The notes: generated by a model not told the origin, from the letters alone. DNA of 64,000 bases from Clostridia bacterium (GCA_024404095.1 JAKSQO010000001.1:71037-135036), one strand, 5' to 3'. Counted from the first letter of the stretch, positions 25,064-34,311 are shown. Made by a program: numbers and translations.

Positions 25064-26526
25064 TATTTCTGTGCTCTCTTTCTTTTAAAATTCTCGATAT
25101 GCTCCTTCTCGGAGAACGGAACATATTCGCCCTTTATTTTCATATACTGCTCGTGACCCTTGCCTGCAAGAAGAAGAATATCGCCTTTTTCCATAATGCT
25201 CAGAGCGTATTCAACGGCTTCACCTCTGTCAGCAATACCGACATACTTTCCGCCTGCTTCCTCAACATATTTTCCGATTTCTTTTATTATATCGTTCGGA
25301 TCTTCAAAATCGGGATCGTCAGAGGTAAGAATTGAAAGATCACATTCCTTACCTGTAATTAGTCCGAGCTCTTTTCGTCTGAGCTGAGTTCTTCCGCCGA
25401 CAGCACCGTAAAGCGCTATAATTCGGTTATGCGGATAACTCTTAAGTGTATCAAGCATACTCTTCATGCTGATACCGTTATGTGCGTAATCTATAATTAC
25501 GTCGAAATCATCGCTGACATAAACGCACTCTGCTCTGCCGCGAACTCTGATTTCTTTAAGACAATCTATATTTTCCTTTGCGCTGATTCCGAGTGCCTTG
25601 CATACACCGATAGCGGCAAGCGCATTGTGAACATTGAACAGTCCGGGAAGCGCAACCTCAACATAGTATTTGCTGTCATTTTCGATACAGTCAAATGAGA
25701 TGCCGATAAATTTATTGTTTTTAAGAAGCTTGACATCCTTTGCGATGATATCTGCTTTCTCAATACCGTAGGTTGTAACAGGAGCCTTGCAGTTTTTAAG
25801 CATTTCCTCATATGCAGGATCGTCATTGTTGACAACTGCAAAGCGGCAACGCTCGAAAAGAACTGACTTCCAGTACATATAATCTGCGAAATCGGGATGC
25901 TCATTAGGTCCTATATGGTCGGGTGAAAGATTTGTGAACACACCGACTTCAAATGTTATGCCGTCAACTCTGTGCGCCATAAGTCCGATTGATGAAACCT
26001 CAATTACACAAGCCTTACAGCCGTTGTCAGCCATTATGCGAAAAATCTTCTGAAGCTCATAGCTTTCGGGGGTTGTGTTGACTGTCGGAATTTTGACATC
26101 GTCATAGTATGCGCCGACAGTACCGATTATACCGCATTTCATACCTGAAGCATCAAGAAGTGCTTTAACAAGGTGAGCGGAAGAAGTCTTGCCCTTTGTT
26201 CCTGTAATACCGATAATCTTAAGCTCATCACAGGGATGCTCAAAAAGATTAACCGCTGCGACAGCAAGCGACGCACGTGTATTTTTTACAACTATCTGCA
26301 CGCAGTCGTCGGGAATATTCATCTTTTCCTCAACCATAAGGCAACGGCAGCCGTCCTTATATGCATTTTCAGCATAGCTGTGTCCGTCAAATCTTGCGCC
26401 TCTGAGACAGACAAACATCACGTTTTCTTTAACTTTTCTTGAATCGTAAACAATGTCCGAAATATCTGTATCAGAGAAATTTATTCCTTCATATTCAATT
26501 TTATCAAGGATTTTACTTAAAAGCAT
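25063..26526 (-). CDS. murE: UDP-N-acetylmuramyl-tripeptide synthetase MurE
   Basis: 487 residues. It adds the third, diamino acid residue to UDP-MurNAc-Ala-Glu in the cytoplasm. The ATP motif GITGTKGKTSSAH (about 106-118), K220 (YMYWKSVLFE, carbamylated in homologs) and DYAHNG are present. The residue-specificity motif reads D403-D-P-D406 rather than the DNPR expected for meso-diaminopimelate enzymes; the missing Arg leaves lysine or another diamino acid as the likely substrate. GGAGG precedes the ATG. It is followed directly by the FemAB-like gene. Confidence 0.95.
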   Translation of the reverse strand: MLLSKILDKIEYEGINFSDTDISDIVYDSRKVKENVMFVCLRGARFDGHSYAENAYKDGCRCLMVEEKMNIPDDCVQIVVKNTRASLAVAAVNLFEHPCDELKIIGITGTKGKTSSAHLVKALLDASGMKCGIIGTVGAYYDDVKIPTVNTTPESYELQKIFRIMADNGCKACVIEVSSIGLMAHRVDGITFEVGVFTNLSPDHIGPNEHPDFADYMYWKSVLFERCRFAVVNNDDPAYEEMLKNCKAPVTTYGIEKADIIAKDVKLLKNNKFIGISFDCIENDSKYYVEVALPGLFNVHNALAAIGVCKALGISAKENIDCLKEIRVRGRAECVYVSDDFDVIIDYAHNGISMKSMLDTLKSYPHNRIIALYGAVGGRTQLRRKELGLITGKECDLSILTSDDPDFEDPNDIIKEIGKYVEEAGGKYVGIADRGEAVEYALSIMEKGDILLLAGKGHEQYMKIKGEYVPFSEKEHIENFKRKRAQK

Positions 26527-26539
26527 AATCAGCCTCCGA

Positions 26540-27775
26540 TTATAATGCTTTTCTCAGCAGTGCCTCCGCAGGAATCTTCTTGTCACATTCAAAACTGAAT
26601 ATCATCATCGGATGCGGGGCTTTTTCTATGGATTCGCCGTTTTCGTCACGCAAATCCCTTATTGTAATATCATATGGTTTTTCACCGCGTGCAAGAACCT
26701 CAAGAGTGTCACCCTCAAAAATTCTGTTGCGTTGACGGCATATAACTCTGCCGTCCTTGTAATCAATAACCTCAGCCATAACGCTCCAGTCACGCTTATA
26801 ACCGCCGTCATAGAAAATCTGTGCGTTATCACGCGGATGTCCGTAGTAAAAGCCTGTGCAATATTCACGGCTGCTGACCTTGTTCATCTCGTCAAGCACC
26901 CATTTTTCAGGCACATAGTCATCAGACGGATTGGCAAGATAACCGTCAATCGCCTTTCTGTATGCGTTGGTGATAACTGAAGTATAATAAGCAGATTTCG
27001 CTCTGCCCTCAATCTTAAAGCTTGTAATACCGGCCTTAACCATATCGGGAATGTGTTCAATCATGCACATATCCTTTGAGTTCATAATGTAAGTGCCGTT
27101 TTCATCCTCATCAATCGGGAAATATTCGCCCTCACGAGTCTTTTCCATAAGGCTGTACTGCCATCTGCAGGGCTGAGCACAGTCGCCTCGGTTTGAGTCT
27201 CTGCCGACAAGATAATTTGAAAGCAAACATCTGCCCGAAAAAGAAACACACATTGCACCGTGAACAAAGCATTCAATTTCCAGTTCTTTCGGAGTTTTTT
27301 CTCTCATCTCGGCAATATCGTTGATTGAAAGCTCACGTGCAGTAACAACTCTTGTCGCACCAAGCTCATACCATTGAGCTGCGGATGCGTAGTTCGTGAT
27401 ACCTGCCTGAGTTGAAATGTGTATATCAACATCGGGAGTATACTTCTTTGCAAGTGACATAACACCCATATCTGAAATGATAAACGCGTCAACATCGCAG
27501 TCACGTGCCTGCATAAGGAAATCGGGAAGTTTTTCTATTTCATCATTTTTCGGAACGGTGTTGCACGTAAGATAAACCTTTACACCCTTGCTGTGCGCAT
27601 CGGATGTCGCCTTTTTCAGCTCCTCAAAGCTGAAATTTGCAGGTGCGGCACGCATTGAAAACGCTGAGCCGCCGACATAAATTGCATCTGCGCCGAAGTA
27701 TAAGGCACGCTGAAACCGTTCCATATCCCCTGCCGGCGCAAGAAGCTCCGGCAGAGCTGTTTTAAATTTACTCAT
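26540..27775 (-). CDS. Peptidase U32 family protein, TrhP-like
   Basis: 411 residues. The U32 signature is clear: ECFVHGAMCVSFSGRCLLSN followed by GRDSNRGDCAQPCRW, with four cysteines. The N-terminal TIM-barrel has YVGGSAFSMRAAPANFSFEE. Proteins of this type (YegQ/TrhP, YrrN/YrrO in Bacillus) are needed to form 5-hydroxyuridine at tRNA position 34, using prephenate; older work calls them collagenases. It is 11 bases after mltG, a common order in Firmicutes (mltG, a methyltransferase, U32), here without the methyltransferase. Confidence 0.93.
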   Translation of the reverse strand: MSKFKTALPELLAPAGDMERFQRALYFGADAIYVGGSAFSMRAAPANFSFEELKKATSDAHSKGVKVYLTCNTVPKNDEIEKLPDFLMQARDCDVDAFIISDMGVMSLAKKYTPDVDIHISTQAGITNYASAAQWYELGATRVVTARELSINDIAEMREKTPKELEIECFVHGAMCVSFSGRCLLSNYLVGRDSNRGDCAQPCRWQYSLMEKTREGEYFPIDEDENGTYIMNSKDMCMIEHIPDMVKAGITSFKIEGRAKSAYYTSVITNAYRKAIDGYLANPSDDYVPEKWVLDEMNKVSSREYCTGFYYGHPRDNAQIFYDGGYKRDWSVMAEVIDYKDGRVICRQRNRIFEGDTLEVLARGEKPYDITIRDLRDENGESIEKAPHPMMIFSFECDKKIPAEALLRKAL

Positions 27776-27786
27776 AATACACCTGA

Positions 27787-29274
27787 TCAGTTGCTCTGAG
27801 CGGCTTTTGCATTGGCAATCTTCGCCTTTGCAACATTAGCCTCATGCTCTTTCTGAGTCTTTGCAACATAAATTTTTCTTGAATCATCGTGACAGAAGAA
27901 GTAATAATCTGTATCATCGGGATAAAGAGCAGCCCTGATAGCTTCAAGTCCCGGGTTACAGATTGGTCCCGGAGGAAGACCTGCATTAGCGGCGGTACTG
28001 TATTTTGAAGCATAGAAAGCGCCCTTGCCCTCACCGATAACAGGTTTAACATAAAATTCAATGTAATCTTTTGTACTGTCACATCCGAGTGTCGGGAAGT
28101 TAGCAGAATTATTAAGACGGTTGTGGATGATTGATGAAACAATTCTCATCTGATCATTATTTGCAGCCTCTTTCTGAATGATAGAAGCAATTATAATGAT
28201 TTCATCTCTTGTGTAGCCCATCTTCTTAGCTCTTGCGTCGTATTCATCTTCCCACTTGGCTTCAAAGTTATCAAGAAATTTCTTGATAATATAGTTGGCG
28301 TCAGCACCAACATAGAAATCGTAAGTATCCGGGAAGAGATAACCGTCAAGCTTGAGATAACGTGAATCGTCTGCTTTTATATCATTGATAAAGCTGTATT
28401 TATTATATGTTTCCGAACGAGCGGCTGAATAAAGCTTATTTGCGTCACCGACATCGTACTTTGAAAGCTTTTCAAAAATTTCGGAGGTTGTAAAGCCTTC
28501 GGGGAAAGAAAGCGTAACTGTTTCAGAAGTTGCCGGAGCCTCCATAAGCTCACGAAGCATACCTTCAACACCCATCTTACTGTTAAGATAGTAGTTTCCG
28601 CTGAGGAAATCCTTCTCGTCAAAGCCACGGTATTTTGCAAATGTATAACAGAAAAGCTTCTGCTTAATAAGCTTGTTCTTTTTCAGAACATCAATTATTT
28701 CCTTGTAATCGGCATCAGGCTTGATTTCGACTTCAACATTTTCTTCGCTTCTGTTAATCGCAAGCATATCACCCACACATGCAAGTCCGATTGACGAAAG
28801 TACAATTGTGGAAATCATTATAAAGATAAAGAACGATAACGCAGCTTTTCCGCCGATAGCCTTTGTCTTTTTCTTGACAGTTTTTGTAATCTGATTCTTG
28901 ACATTTTCAAGACCGTTTACAACTGCTGAGGAAGACTGCGGCTGTCTGCGCTGCTGAGTCGGAGCAGACTGCTGAGTTTCAACAGGTCGAGCGTTTTGAC
29001 GTTGTACTGAATTTCTTCTCTGATAGTTAGAGAAATATATACCGCCTGTATTGCCATGTGATTCCTTCGGAGCTTCTGTCTGAGGCTGAGAATCAATAAT
29101 GCTTTCATCAATATGAAGAACAAATTTCTTCTTCGGCTGCTCAGGAACAATGTCTGAATCTACATTGTCAATATCAGCATATGTGTTCTGTCTGCTTTTA
29201 CTGATATTTGTATACTCAGCAATAATTCTGTCAAGCTCTTCGTCTGAATACTTCTTTGAATTATCTTCTGCCAA
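27787..29274 (-). CDS. mltG: Endolytic murein transglycosylase MltG
   Basis: 495 residues from a TTG start at 29274, 8 bases after AAAGGAG; the longer reading to 29385 runs through the upstream gene and has no site. A hydrophilic, Gln/Arg-rich N-terminal region of about 140 residues lies in the cytoplasm, then one membrane helix, a LysM-like segment and the YceG/MltG catalytic domain. The catalytic Glu is in IIIIASIIQKEAANNDQMR, followed by HNRL. MltG cuts nascent glycan and sets chain length. The N-terminal region is longer than in Escherichia coli MltG. It lies in the wall operon with murE and the PBP. Confidence 0.93.
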   Translation of the reverse strand: MAEDNSKKYSDEELDRIIAEYTNISKSRQNTYADIDNVDSDIVPEQPKKKFVLHIDESIIDSQPQTEAPKESHGNTGGIYFSNYQRRNSVQRQNARPVETQQSAPTQQRRQPQSSSAVVNGLENVKNQITKTVKKKTKAIGGKAALSFFIFIMISTIVLSSIGLACVGDMLAINRSEENVEVEIKPDADYKEIIDVLKKNKLIKQKLFCYTFAKYRGFDEKDFLSGNYYLNSKMGVEGMLRELMEAPATSETVTLSFPEGFTTSEIFEKLSKYDVGDANKLYSAARSETYNKYSFINDIKADDSRYLKLDGYLFPDTYDFYVGADANYIIKKFLDNFEAKWEDEYDARAKKMGYTRDEIIIIASIIQKEAANNDQMRIVSSIIHNRLNNSANFPTLGCDSTKDYIEFYVKPVIGEGKGAFYASKYSTAANAGLPPGPICNPGLEAIRAALYPDDTDYYFFCHDDSRKIYVAKTQKEHEANVAKAKIANAKAAQSN

Positions 29275-29290
29275 ATTTCTCTCTCCTTTC

Positions 29291-29836
29291 TCAGAACGGA
29301 CATTGAAGCGAGTCCTTAATTCTTTCCGCTTTATTTTTATCTGTAAATTTTGAAGCAATCTCTTTACTGAAAAGTATCGCTGCACCCATACCCTTTGCCG
29401 TGATTATCTTGCCGTCACAGCAGACAAAATCGGAGCTTACATCCGCACCGAGAAGCTCTTCCTCAAATCCCGGGAAACAGGTTGCTTTCTTACCGTTAAG
29501 CAGGTTTTTATGGCCGAGTATCGACGGTGCGGCACAGATTGCACAGACATATTTGTCATTCTGAACACAGTAGTCAATCATTTCGTTAACCTTACCGCTT
29601 GCCTCAAGATTGAGCGTTCCCGGCATACCGCCCGGAAGAACAATCGCATCAATACTGTCATCGGCAACAGCTTCGCTTTCATCAAGGTCACAGAAAACGG
29701 GAATATTGTGTGAGCCTGAAACAATCTTACTTCCGATTCCGACTGTATAAACCTCCAGATCTGCTCTGCGAAGAAAGTCAACAACCGTCAAAGCTTCAAT
29801 TTCCTCAAAACCTTTTGCAAGGAAAACATAAATCAT
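29291..29836 (-). CDS. DJ-1/PfpI-family protein (ThiJ/YajL-like)
   Basis: 181 residues, class I glutamine amidotransferase-like fold. The nucleophile-elbow cysteine lies in AICAAPSILG, with Glu in EEIEALTVVDFLRRA and GGMPGTLNL in the expected places. This group includes YajL/DJ-1 proteins with protective or deglycase-like roles; the real substrate is unknown. The usual His after the elbow Cys is replaced by Ala-Ala-Pro, as in the DJ-1 branch rather than the PfpI protease branch. It is 11 bases after the GNAT gene. Confidence 0.92.
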   Translation of the reverse strand: MIYVFLAKGFEEIEALTVVDFLRRADLEVYTVGIGSKIVSGSHNIPVFCDLDESEAVADDSIDAIVLPGGMPGTLNLEASGKVNEMIDYCVQNDKYVCAICAAPSILGHKNLLNGKKATCFPGFEEELLGADVSSDFVCCDGKIITAKGMGAAILFSKEIASKFTDKNKAERIKDSLQCPF

Positions 29837-29847
29837 AGTCTTACCTC

Positions 29848-30690
29848 TCAGTCAAGATATAATCCTGCATAAAAAACCTTATCGGCTGACATCTCTTTAA
29901 TTCTGTCAGTCAAAGGACAGTACATACCACATTTTGCGTATTTTACCATTTTATCCGTACTATTATACACTATCGGACATTGAATGTAAATATTTTCTTT
30001 GCCTTTATTTGTAAAATGTTCGATAATTTTCGACATTTTAACACTTTTATTAAATAATAATTCTTTAATGTAAATTTCAGATTCTCTTTTTAGTGCAAAA
30101 AGCAAGATTATTTTCCCTGAAAAAACTGCTGAATAAATCTTTCCGCCGTTATACATATGCTCTTTTATCGAATATTTCATGGTTTTCTCATCAAAAACAA
30201 AACAATCATATTCGCTAAGAATCTCACTTCTGATTTTTACGGTTGTATTCACATCTGTAATTTCATTTAATAAATCAGTATTCAGACTTGTGTTTTTAAG
30301 TTCTGCAACGCTTCGTCTGAACTGCGGGATAAAACCGAATTTTGAGTAATAATCATAAAGAGAATCTTCACCCGGTACAAGAAAAAGAGCATCGTATTCC
30401 GTCTCTTCACAGAGCTTTTTTGAAGCTTCAATAAGCTTACCCATCAGTCCCATGCCTCTGAATTTTTTCAGAGTACAGGCAGCATAAATATATCTGACGC
30501 TGTTATTTTTTATAAAACCGTCAAGCAGAAAAAGCATTGAAACAAGCTTTCCTTCCTTAACAAATCCAAGACAATCGCTTTTACAGCAATCAAGAAAATA
30601 ACAGATATATTCTTTTTCATCACCGAAGCATTCCTGCCACAGAGAGATAATTTCATCCCTGCGTTCCGATTTATCAATTATCTGAATCAA
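29848..30690 (-). CDS. GNAT-family N-acetyltransferase
   Basis: 280 residues. The acetyl-CoA-binding motif A reads AACTLKKFRGMGLMGKLIEAS (R-x-x-G-x-G/A type). A C-terminal half of a different pattern suggests an Eis-like two-part enzyme. The start is a TTG at 30690 whose bases overlap the stop of the preceding gene (TTGA), so translation depends on coupling. The target is unknown. It pairs with the DUF2156-type gene, which has a related fold. Confidence 0.85.
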   Translation of the reverse strand: MIQIIDKSERRDEIISLWQECFGDEKEYICYFLDCCKSDCLGFVKEGKLVSMLFLLDGFIKNNSVRYIYAACTLKKFRGMGLMGKLIEASKKLCEETEYDALFLVPGEDSLYDYYSKFGFIPQFRRSVAELKNTSLNTDLLNEITDVNTTVKIRSEILSEYDCFVFDEKTMKYSIKEHMYNGGKIYSAVFSGKIILLFALKRESEIYIKELLFNKSVKMSKIIEHFTNKGKENIYIQCPIVYNSTDKMVKYAKCGMYCPLTDRIKEMSADKVFYAGLYLD

Positions 30691-31553
30691 AGCTTCACCG
30701 CCGTAAATTTTTCAATCATTTTTTCGGGATGATAGGACAGCTTCGCCTTTCTCAGTCCCTCGGAGCCTGTATCATCCTCACGGTTTACAAATTCAAAATC
30801 GTTAATACCCTCGCGTGCGAACATCATATTTATCATCGGATATGCGCCGCGAACGCTTGAAAGTGCCTTTTCAAAATGAGTATCGAATGTTTTATCATTA
30901 AGCTTTTCACCGAACGTAAAAGCAATAATTTTCCCGTCTACACGAAGCAGACCGCCCCTGTAATTAAGTCTTTCATAATTTTTAAAAGCAAAATCCAGCA
31001 CCTTACGCTCATTGTCAATGCCATAGGGATCTTTTTCTAAGTTATTCTTATACCATTGCTCATTAAGTTCAATGCACTCTCTTAGGTTTTCCGGTGTTAC
31101 AGCTTCGTACGACCAGTTAAAATTCTTCTCAAAAAATGAAATATGGTTACGTTTTGAATGATATTTCTTTCCGCTGAGTTTTGCCAATTTTTCCACGCTG
31201 TATACATAATCAAAGCTGTTTCTTGACTGATAGAAAACATATTCACCCGGATACCTTGCTCTGATAATGTCACATTCATCAGACGTCAGCCCGTAAAATG
31301 ACGGAAAATCAAATTCAGAAAAAACAGTTTCAAGTGCCTTATCTTTATTTTCACCCTTCGGAAAGCCAAACAAATTGTTCTTTTTTATCTTTGTGACAAG
31401 GCAGTTTTCGATGTTGGCAATCTGAGCACCGTAAAATGAATGCCATCCGAGAATATTTCCGACCGTGTATTCACAGCTTTCGGGCTGAGCCTGCATCAGA
31501 ACATCTCTCAGCCATTCTGTGTCATCAATAGACGGTGAACGAAATTCAAACAT
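30687..31553 (-). CDS. DUF2156-type acyl/aminoacyl-transferase-like protein
   Basis: 288 residues. The pattern (YTVGNILGWHSFYG, KRNHISFFEKNFNWSYE, GGLLRVDGKIIAFTFGEKL, INMMFAREGINDFEFVNREDD) is that of DUF2156, the catalytic fold of phosphatidylglycerol lysyltransferases (MprF C-terminal domain). There are no membrane segments here, so it is a soluble stand-alone form of unknown substrate. The ATG overlaps the tmk stop by one base, after AAAGGAG. Confidence 0.85.
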   Translation of the reverse strand: MFEFRSPSIDDTEWLRDVLMQAQPESCEYTVGNILGWHSFYGAQIANIENCLVTKIKKNNLFGFPKGENKDKALETVFSEFDFPSFYGLTSDECDIIRARYPGEYVFYQSRNSFDYVYSVEKLAKLSGKKYHSKRNHISFFEKNFNWSYEAVTPENLRECIELNEQWYKNNLEKDPYGIDNERKVLDFAFKNYERLNYRGGLLRVDGKIIAFTFGEKLNDKTFDTHFEKALSSVRGAYPMINMMFAREGINDFEFVNREDDTGSEGLRKAKLSYHPEKMIEKFTAVKL

Positions 31554-32215
31554 TAAAAAATCTCCTTTGAAACTATATCGAATATCTCATTGCCGATATC
31601 TTCAATAGTTCTCGGTTTATCACCGTTATTACATTTAACGACCTTCCAGCCCATTTCATCTGCTGCGTCAAGTGCGGCATCACGACATTTGAGAAGATAG
31701 TCAACATTGCTCTCGTGAATATCCTTTTTGTTTTCATCGCCTTCGTAACGCTCGGACATCATTTTCTGCGAAATCTCAACAGGCATATCAAGATAAATCA
31801 CAATATCAGGCTTCGGAATAGCAATAAGGTTGTATTCAAAATCCTCAAGCCAGTTAAAAAAAGCGTTACGGTTTTCTTTCGGAATTTTTGTTGCCTGATG
31901 ATATGCGTTTGAGGTTGTGTATCTGTCAGAGATAATAATATCTCCGTTATCGTAGAAATCCTTCCACTTCATTTTATAGTTAGCAAAACGGTCAACAGCA
32001 TAGAATGCCGATGCGGCATAAGCGTTGACATCATCAGGATTCTTGCCGAATTCACCGCCGAGATACATCTTTACAAGTGTGCAGGACGGACTGTCGTAAT
32101 CGGGAAGCTTTATCTGATGAATATTATTTCCGCTGAGCTTATTTTTCAGAAATTCAATCTGTGTGCTCTTTCCGCTTCCGTCAAGACCCTCTATAACAAT
32201 AAGTTTACCTTTCAA
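31553..32215 (-). CDS. tmk: Thymidylate kinase
   Basis: 220 residues. It makes dTDP from dTMP. P-loop GLDGSGKST (about residues 9-17), DRYTTSNAYHQ (the DR(Y/F/W) motif) and a lid region are present. The start is a TTG at 32215, with GAGG 9 bases upstream; the ATG that lies 5 bases upstream in another frame is followed by a stop after two codons. The promoter at 32238-32265 opens an eleven-gene operon that runs to the vanZ-like gene. Confidence 0.93.
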   Translation of the reverse strand: MKGKLIVIEGLDGSGKSTQIEFLKNKLSGNNIHQIKLPDYDSPSCTLVKMYLGGEFGKNPDDVNAYAASAFYAVDRFANYKMKWKDFYDNGDIIISDRYTTSNAYHQATKIPKENRNAFFNWLEDFEYNLIAIPKPDIVIYLDMPVEISQKMMSERYEGDENKKDIHESNVDYLLKCRDAALDAADEMGWKVVKCNNGDKPRTIEDIGNEIFDIVSKEIF

Positions 32216-32237
32216 CTCATATCACCTCTATCATAGT

Positions 32238-32265
32238 ATTATACCATTCTTTTCTAATTTTTCAA
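32238..32265 (-). promoter_or_regulatory. Promoter of the tmk-murE-PBP operon
   Basis: Minus strand: -35 TTGAAA (32260-32265), 16 bases, -10 TATAAT (32238-32243), 22 bases before the TTG start. It lies directly after the terminator of the upstream operon, which supports the boundary. Confidence 0.75.
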
Positions 32266-32280
32266 TTTACAAAAAGTTAC

Positions 32281-32311
32281 AAAAATCCGCAGTCCGAAAA
32301 TCAGACTGCGG
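32281..32311 (-). terminator. Terminator of the GPH-YdjC-DUF2804 operon
   Basis: Minus strand: 8-bp stem CCGCAGTC / GACTGCGG (32304-32311 and 32287-32294), 9-base loop, followed by ATTTTTG. It lies 6 bases after the DUF2804 stop. Confidence 0.85.
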
Positions 32312-32317
32312 AAATCA

Positions 32318-33370
32318 TTACCACTTATTATGTACCCGCTCTGCGAATACCATTTTATCCTTAACCTCGATAACTGTACCGTCGTCAAGTACAGCCTTGC
32401 CCGAAAGCAGACCGAAAACCTGATGCGGAAGCATTGCGATAACCTTGAGATCAAGCGGTGCTTCACGGTCAATGACAGGCTTGAATGTCATTTCAAATCT
32501 GCCGTCATTGCTTGTGAACGTCCACGGCTCGGTATAGAAATACTCACCGTTTCTGTTAGGAATATTAAACTTGATCTGATCAAGCTTATGTGACTTTCCA
32601 TTGTAGAAAAGCATATTTTCGCTTGCAGCGGAAGTATTACCGAAGCCGTAGCCGATATTATAACCGAAAACATTGCCGTCATCAAGTACCATCTGACCGC
32701 TGCCCCAGTACCATGTATTATCGTACGTCCATACTCCGCGACCCCAGTCAAGAGTTCCAAGAGCCTTGTTCTCCTCACCGAATGTCCAGTTGAGGTCATC
32801 AAACTTCATCCAGCCCTCAGCCTTCATACAGTTGATTTTCTGGTTATAGTAGAAATGCTTATCCTTGTCAAAAGGAGTAGCGATAACCATACTTTCCTCA
32901 GGAATCTCCGTGAGAACAACATCAAAGGTAAGAGTTTTCTTGCTGTTGCAGAAATTATCATATGTACCGTAGAGATGACGCTTTGTTCCGTCGTTCTCAA
33001 ATGTCATATCAGCTGTACCAACCTTGGCCTTGATATCGCCCCTGACACTTGTGTTCGGAAGATTGAGCTTACCGAGAGGTAAAGCACCAATCTCGCTGTC
33101 GTTCATCTGGAACGGATTGCTGCCAAAGCCCATAAGAGAAATACTCAGACAGCTTACATAACCGCTGTCGGAGATTGTAAGACAAAGGCCGTAATCCTGA
33201 GTTCCGATATAATAGTAATCCCATTCCTTAATACGGAATTTAGGAGCCTTGATATCGTTTCTGCTGTACTCCCAGAACAGTTTCTTTGCAAAACCGGGTT
33301 CTGCAATATTGCCGTTGCTGTCAAGCAGACGCTGAGGAGCTGTAATTTCATGCTGTCTGAATTCTGACAT
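32318..33370 (-). CDS. DUF2804 family protein
   Basis: 350 residues, no signal or membrane segment, rich in Trp, Tyr and Gly with a beta-strand pattern. Family-like stretches are LFWEYSRNDIKAPKFRIKEW near the N-terminus, SISLMGFGSNPFQ, NWTFGEENKALGTLDWGRG and a late DGRFEMTFKPVIDR. The function of DUF2804 is unknown; the fold pattern is similar to lipocalin-like hydroxyneurosporene synthase/AttH proteins. It is the last gene of an operon with a GPH sugar symporter and a ChbG-type deacetylase, which hints at a role in sugar or glycan use, but that is context only. Confidence 0.88.
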   Translation of the reverse strand: MSEFRQHEITAPQRLLDSNGNIAEPGFAKKLFWEYSRNDIKAPKFRIKEWDYYYIGTQDYGLCLTISDSGYVSCLSISLMGFGSNPFQMNDSEIGALPLGKLNLPNTSVRGDIKAKVGTADMTFENDGTKRHLYGTYDNFCNSKKTLTFDVVLTEIPEESMVIATPFDKDKHFYYNQKINCMKAEGWMKFDDLNWTFGEENKALGTLDWGRGVWTYDNTWYWGSGQMVLDDGNVFGYNIGYGFGNTSAASENMLFYNGKSHKLDQIKFNIPNRNGEYFYTEPWTFTSNDGRFEMTFKPVIDREAPLDLKVIAMLPHQVFGLLSGKAVLDDGTVIEVKDKMVFAERVHNKW

Positions 33371-33381
33371 TTAAATTCACC

Positions 33382-34281
33382 TTATTTCCTTAATTCTGCA
33401 AGATCACGATAATTGATAAGCTTTATGCCGAGAGACTCAATGTACTCTTTTGTCTGCGGATCCTTAAGAAGCTGATATTCCCAAACTCTTCTCTGCCAGC
33501 AGCTTGATGTACCCTTAAGGTCATCTGTCTCAATAGAGGGATGCATATATGTTTCAATAACGCCCTCATCGGGAAGATTCTTATAGAAATTATAAACATA
33601 TTCCTTGAAGTTTTCATAGCTCTCATCCTGAGGTCCGCCCCATTCAGTCGGCATAAGATAATCGGGAATAGCAACCTTCTTAGCATCTGCAAGCATAACA
33701 ACCTGACCGAGCATACCCTTGACAGCTTCAAGAGGAATCTTGATGTCAAGCATTGTGTTGCCGATCTGATCGTCTGTGAAAGTCTTGGGGAAACGGAAAG
33801 GAAGTCCGTACTGTGAGCATACGTCAAAAGCTACGTTAAGAAGTTCAAAGCGTCCTGTTTCGATACCGTAGATAGAGCCCATGTGATTATCAATGTGTGA
33901 GGGGTTAAGTCCGAGTCTCTTAAGCCACTCAACCTGAGCGATACACTCTTTTCTTACTTCCTCAAGGTCAGCATGCTTCTCGAAATCATCGCTCTCATGA
34001 TAGAAGAAGCCGTCCTCATCTCTCATTGAATCTGTATCCTTTGTGCCGACGGGAGTCCAGCGATACTTGCTCCACTCACTTGTAAATGTCCAGTGAACAC
34101 CGATAGCAAGTTCGGGATTCTCTTTTGCAAACTTACAAGCCTCGGGTGCCCATGCACAGGGTGCCATAATTGTTGAAGATGTAAGTGCGCTCTTCGGGTC
34201 CTTAAGAAGATCCATAACAGCGAGGTTAGATCCTCTGCACATACCGAAATCATCTGCGTTGATAATTAAATATTTACTCAT
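33382..34281 (-). CDS. YdjC/ChbG-family carbohydrate deacetylase
   Basis: 299 residues. Metal-binding motifs are visible: NADDFGMCRGSN (Asp-Asp near residue 8), GVHWTFTSEW (His) and NPSHIDNHMG (His-x3-His). The family removes an acetyl group from diacetylated or acetylated oligosaccharides (ChbG acts on chitobiose). Cytoplasmic. Its position between a GPH symporter and DUF2804 suggests it acts on an imported acetylated sugar. The start ATG at 34281 has a weak AAGGAG-type site (AAAGGAGT). Confidence 0.9.
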   Translation of the reverse strand: MSKYLIINADDFGMCRGSNLAVMDLLKDPKSALTSSTIMAPCAWAPEACKFAKENPELAIGVHWTFTSEWSKYRWTPVGTKDTDSMRDEDGFFYHESDDFEKHADLEEVRKECIAQVEWLKRLGLNPSHIDNHMGSIYGIETGRFELLNVAFDVCSQYGLPFRFPKTFTDDQIGNTMLDIKIPLEAVKGMLGQVVMLADAKKVAIPDYLMPTEWGGPQDESYENFKEYVYNFYKNLPDEGVIETYMHPSIETDDLKGTSSCWQRRVWEYQLLKDPQTKEYIESLGIKLINYRDLAELRK

Positions 34282-34311
34282 TTTTTTACTCCTTTATATT
34301 AAAACAATAAT

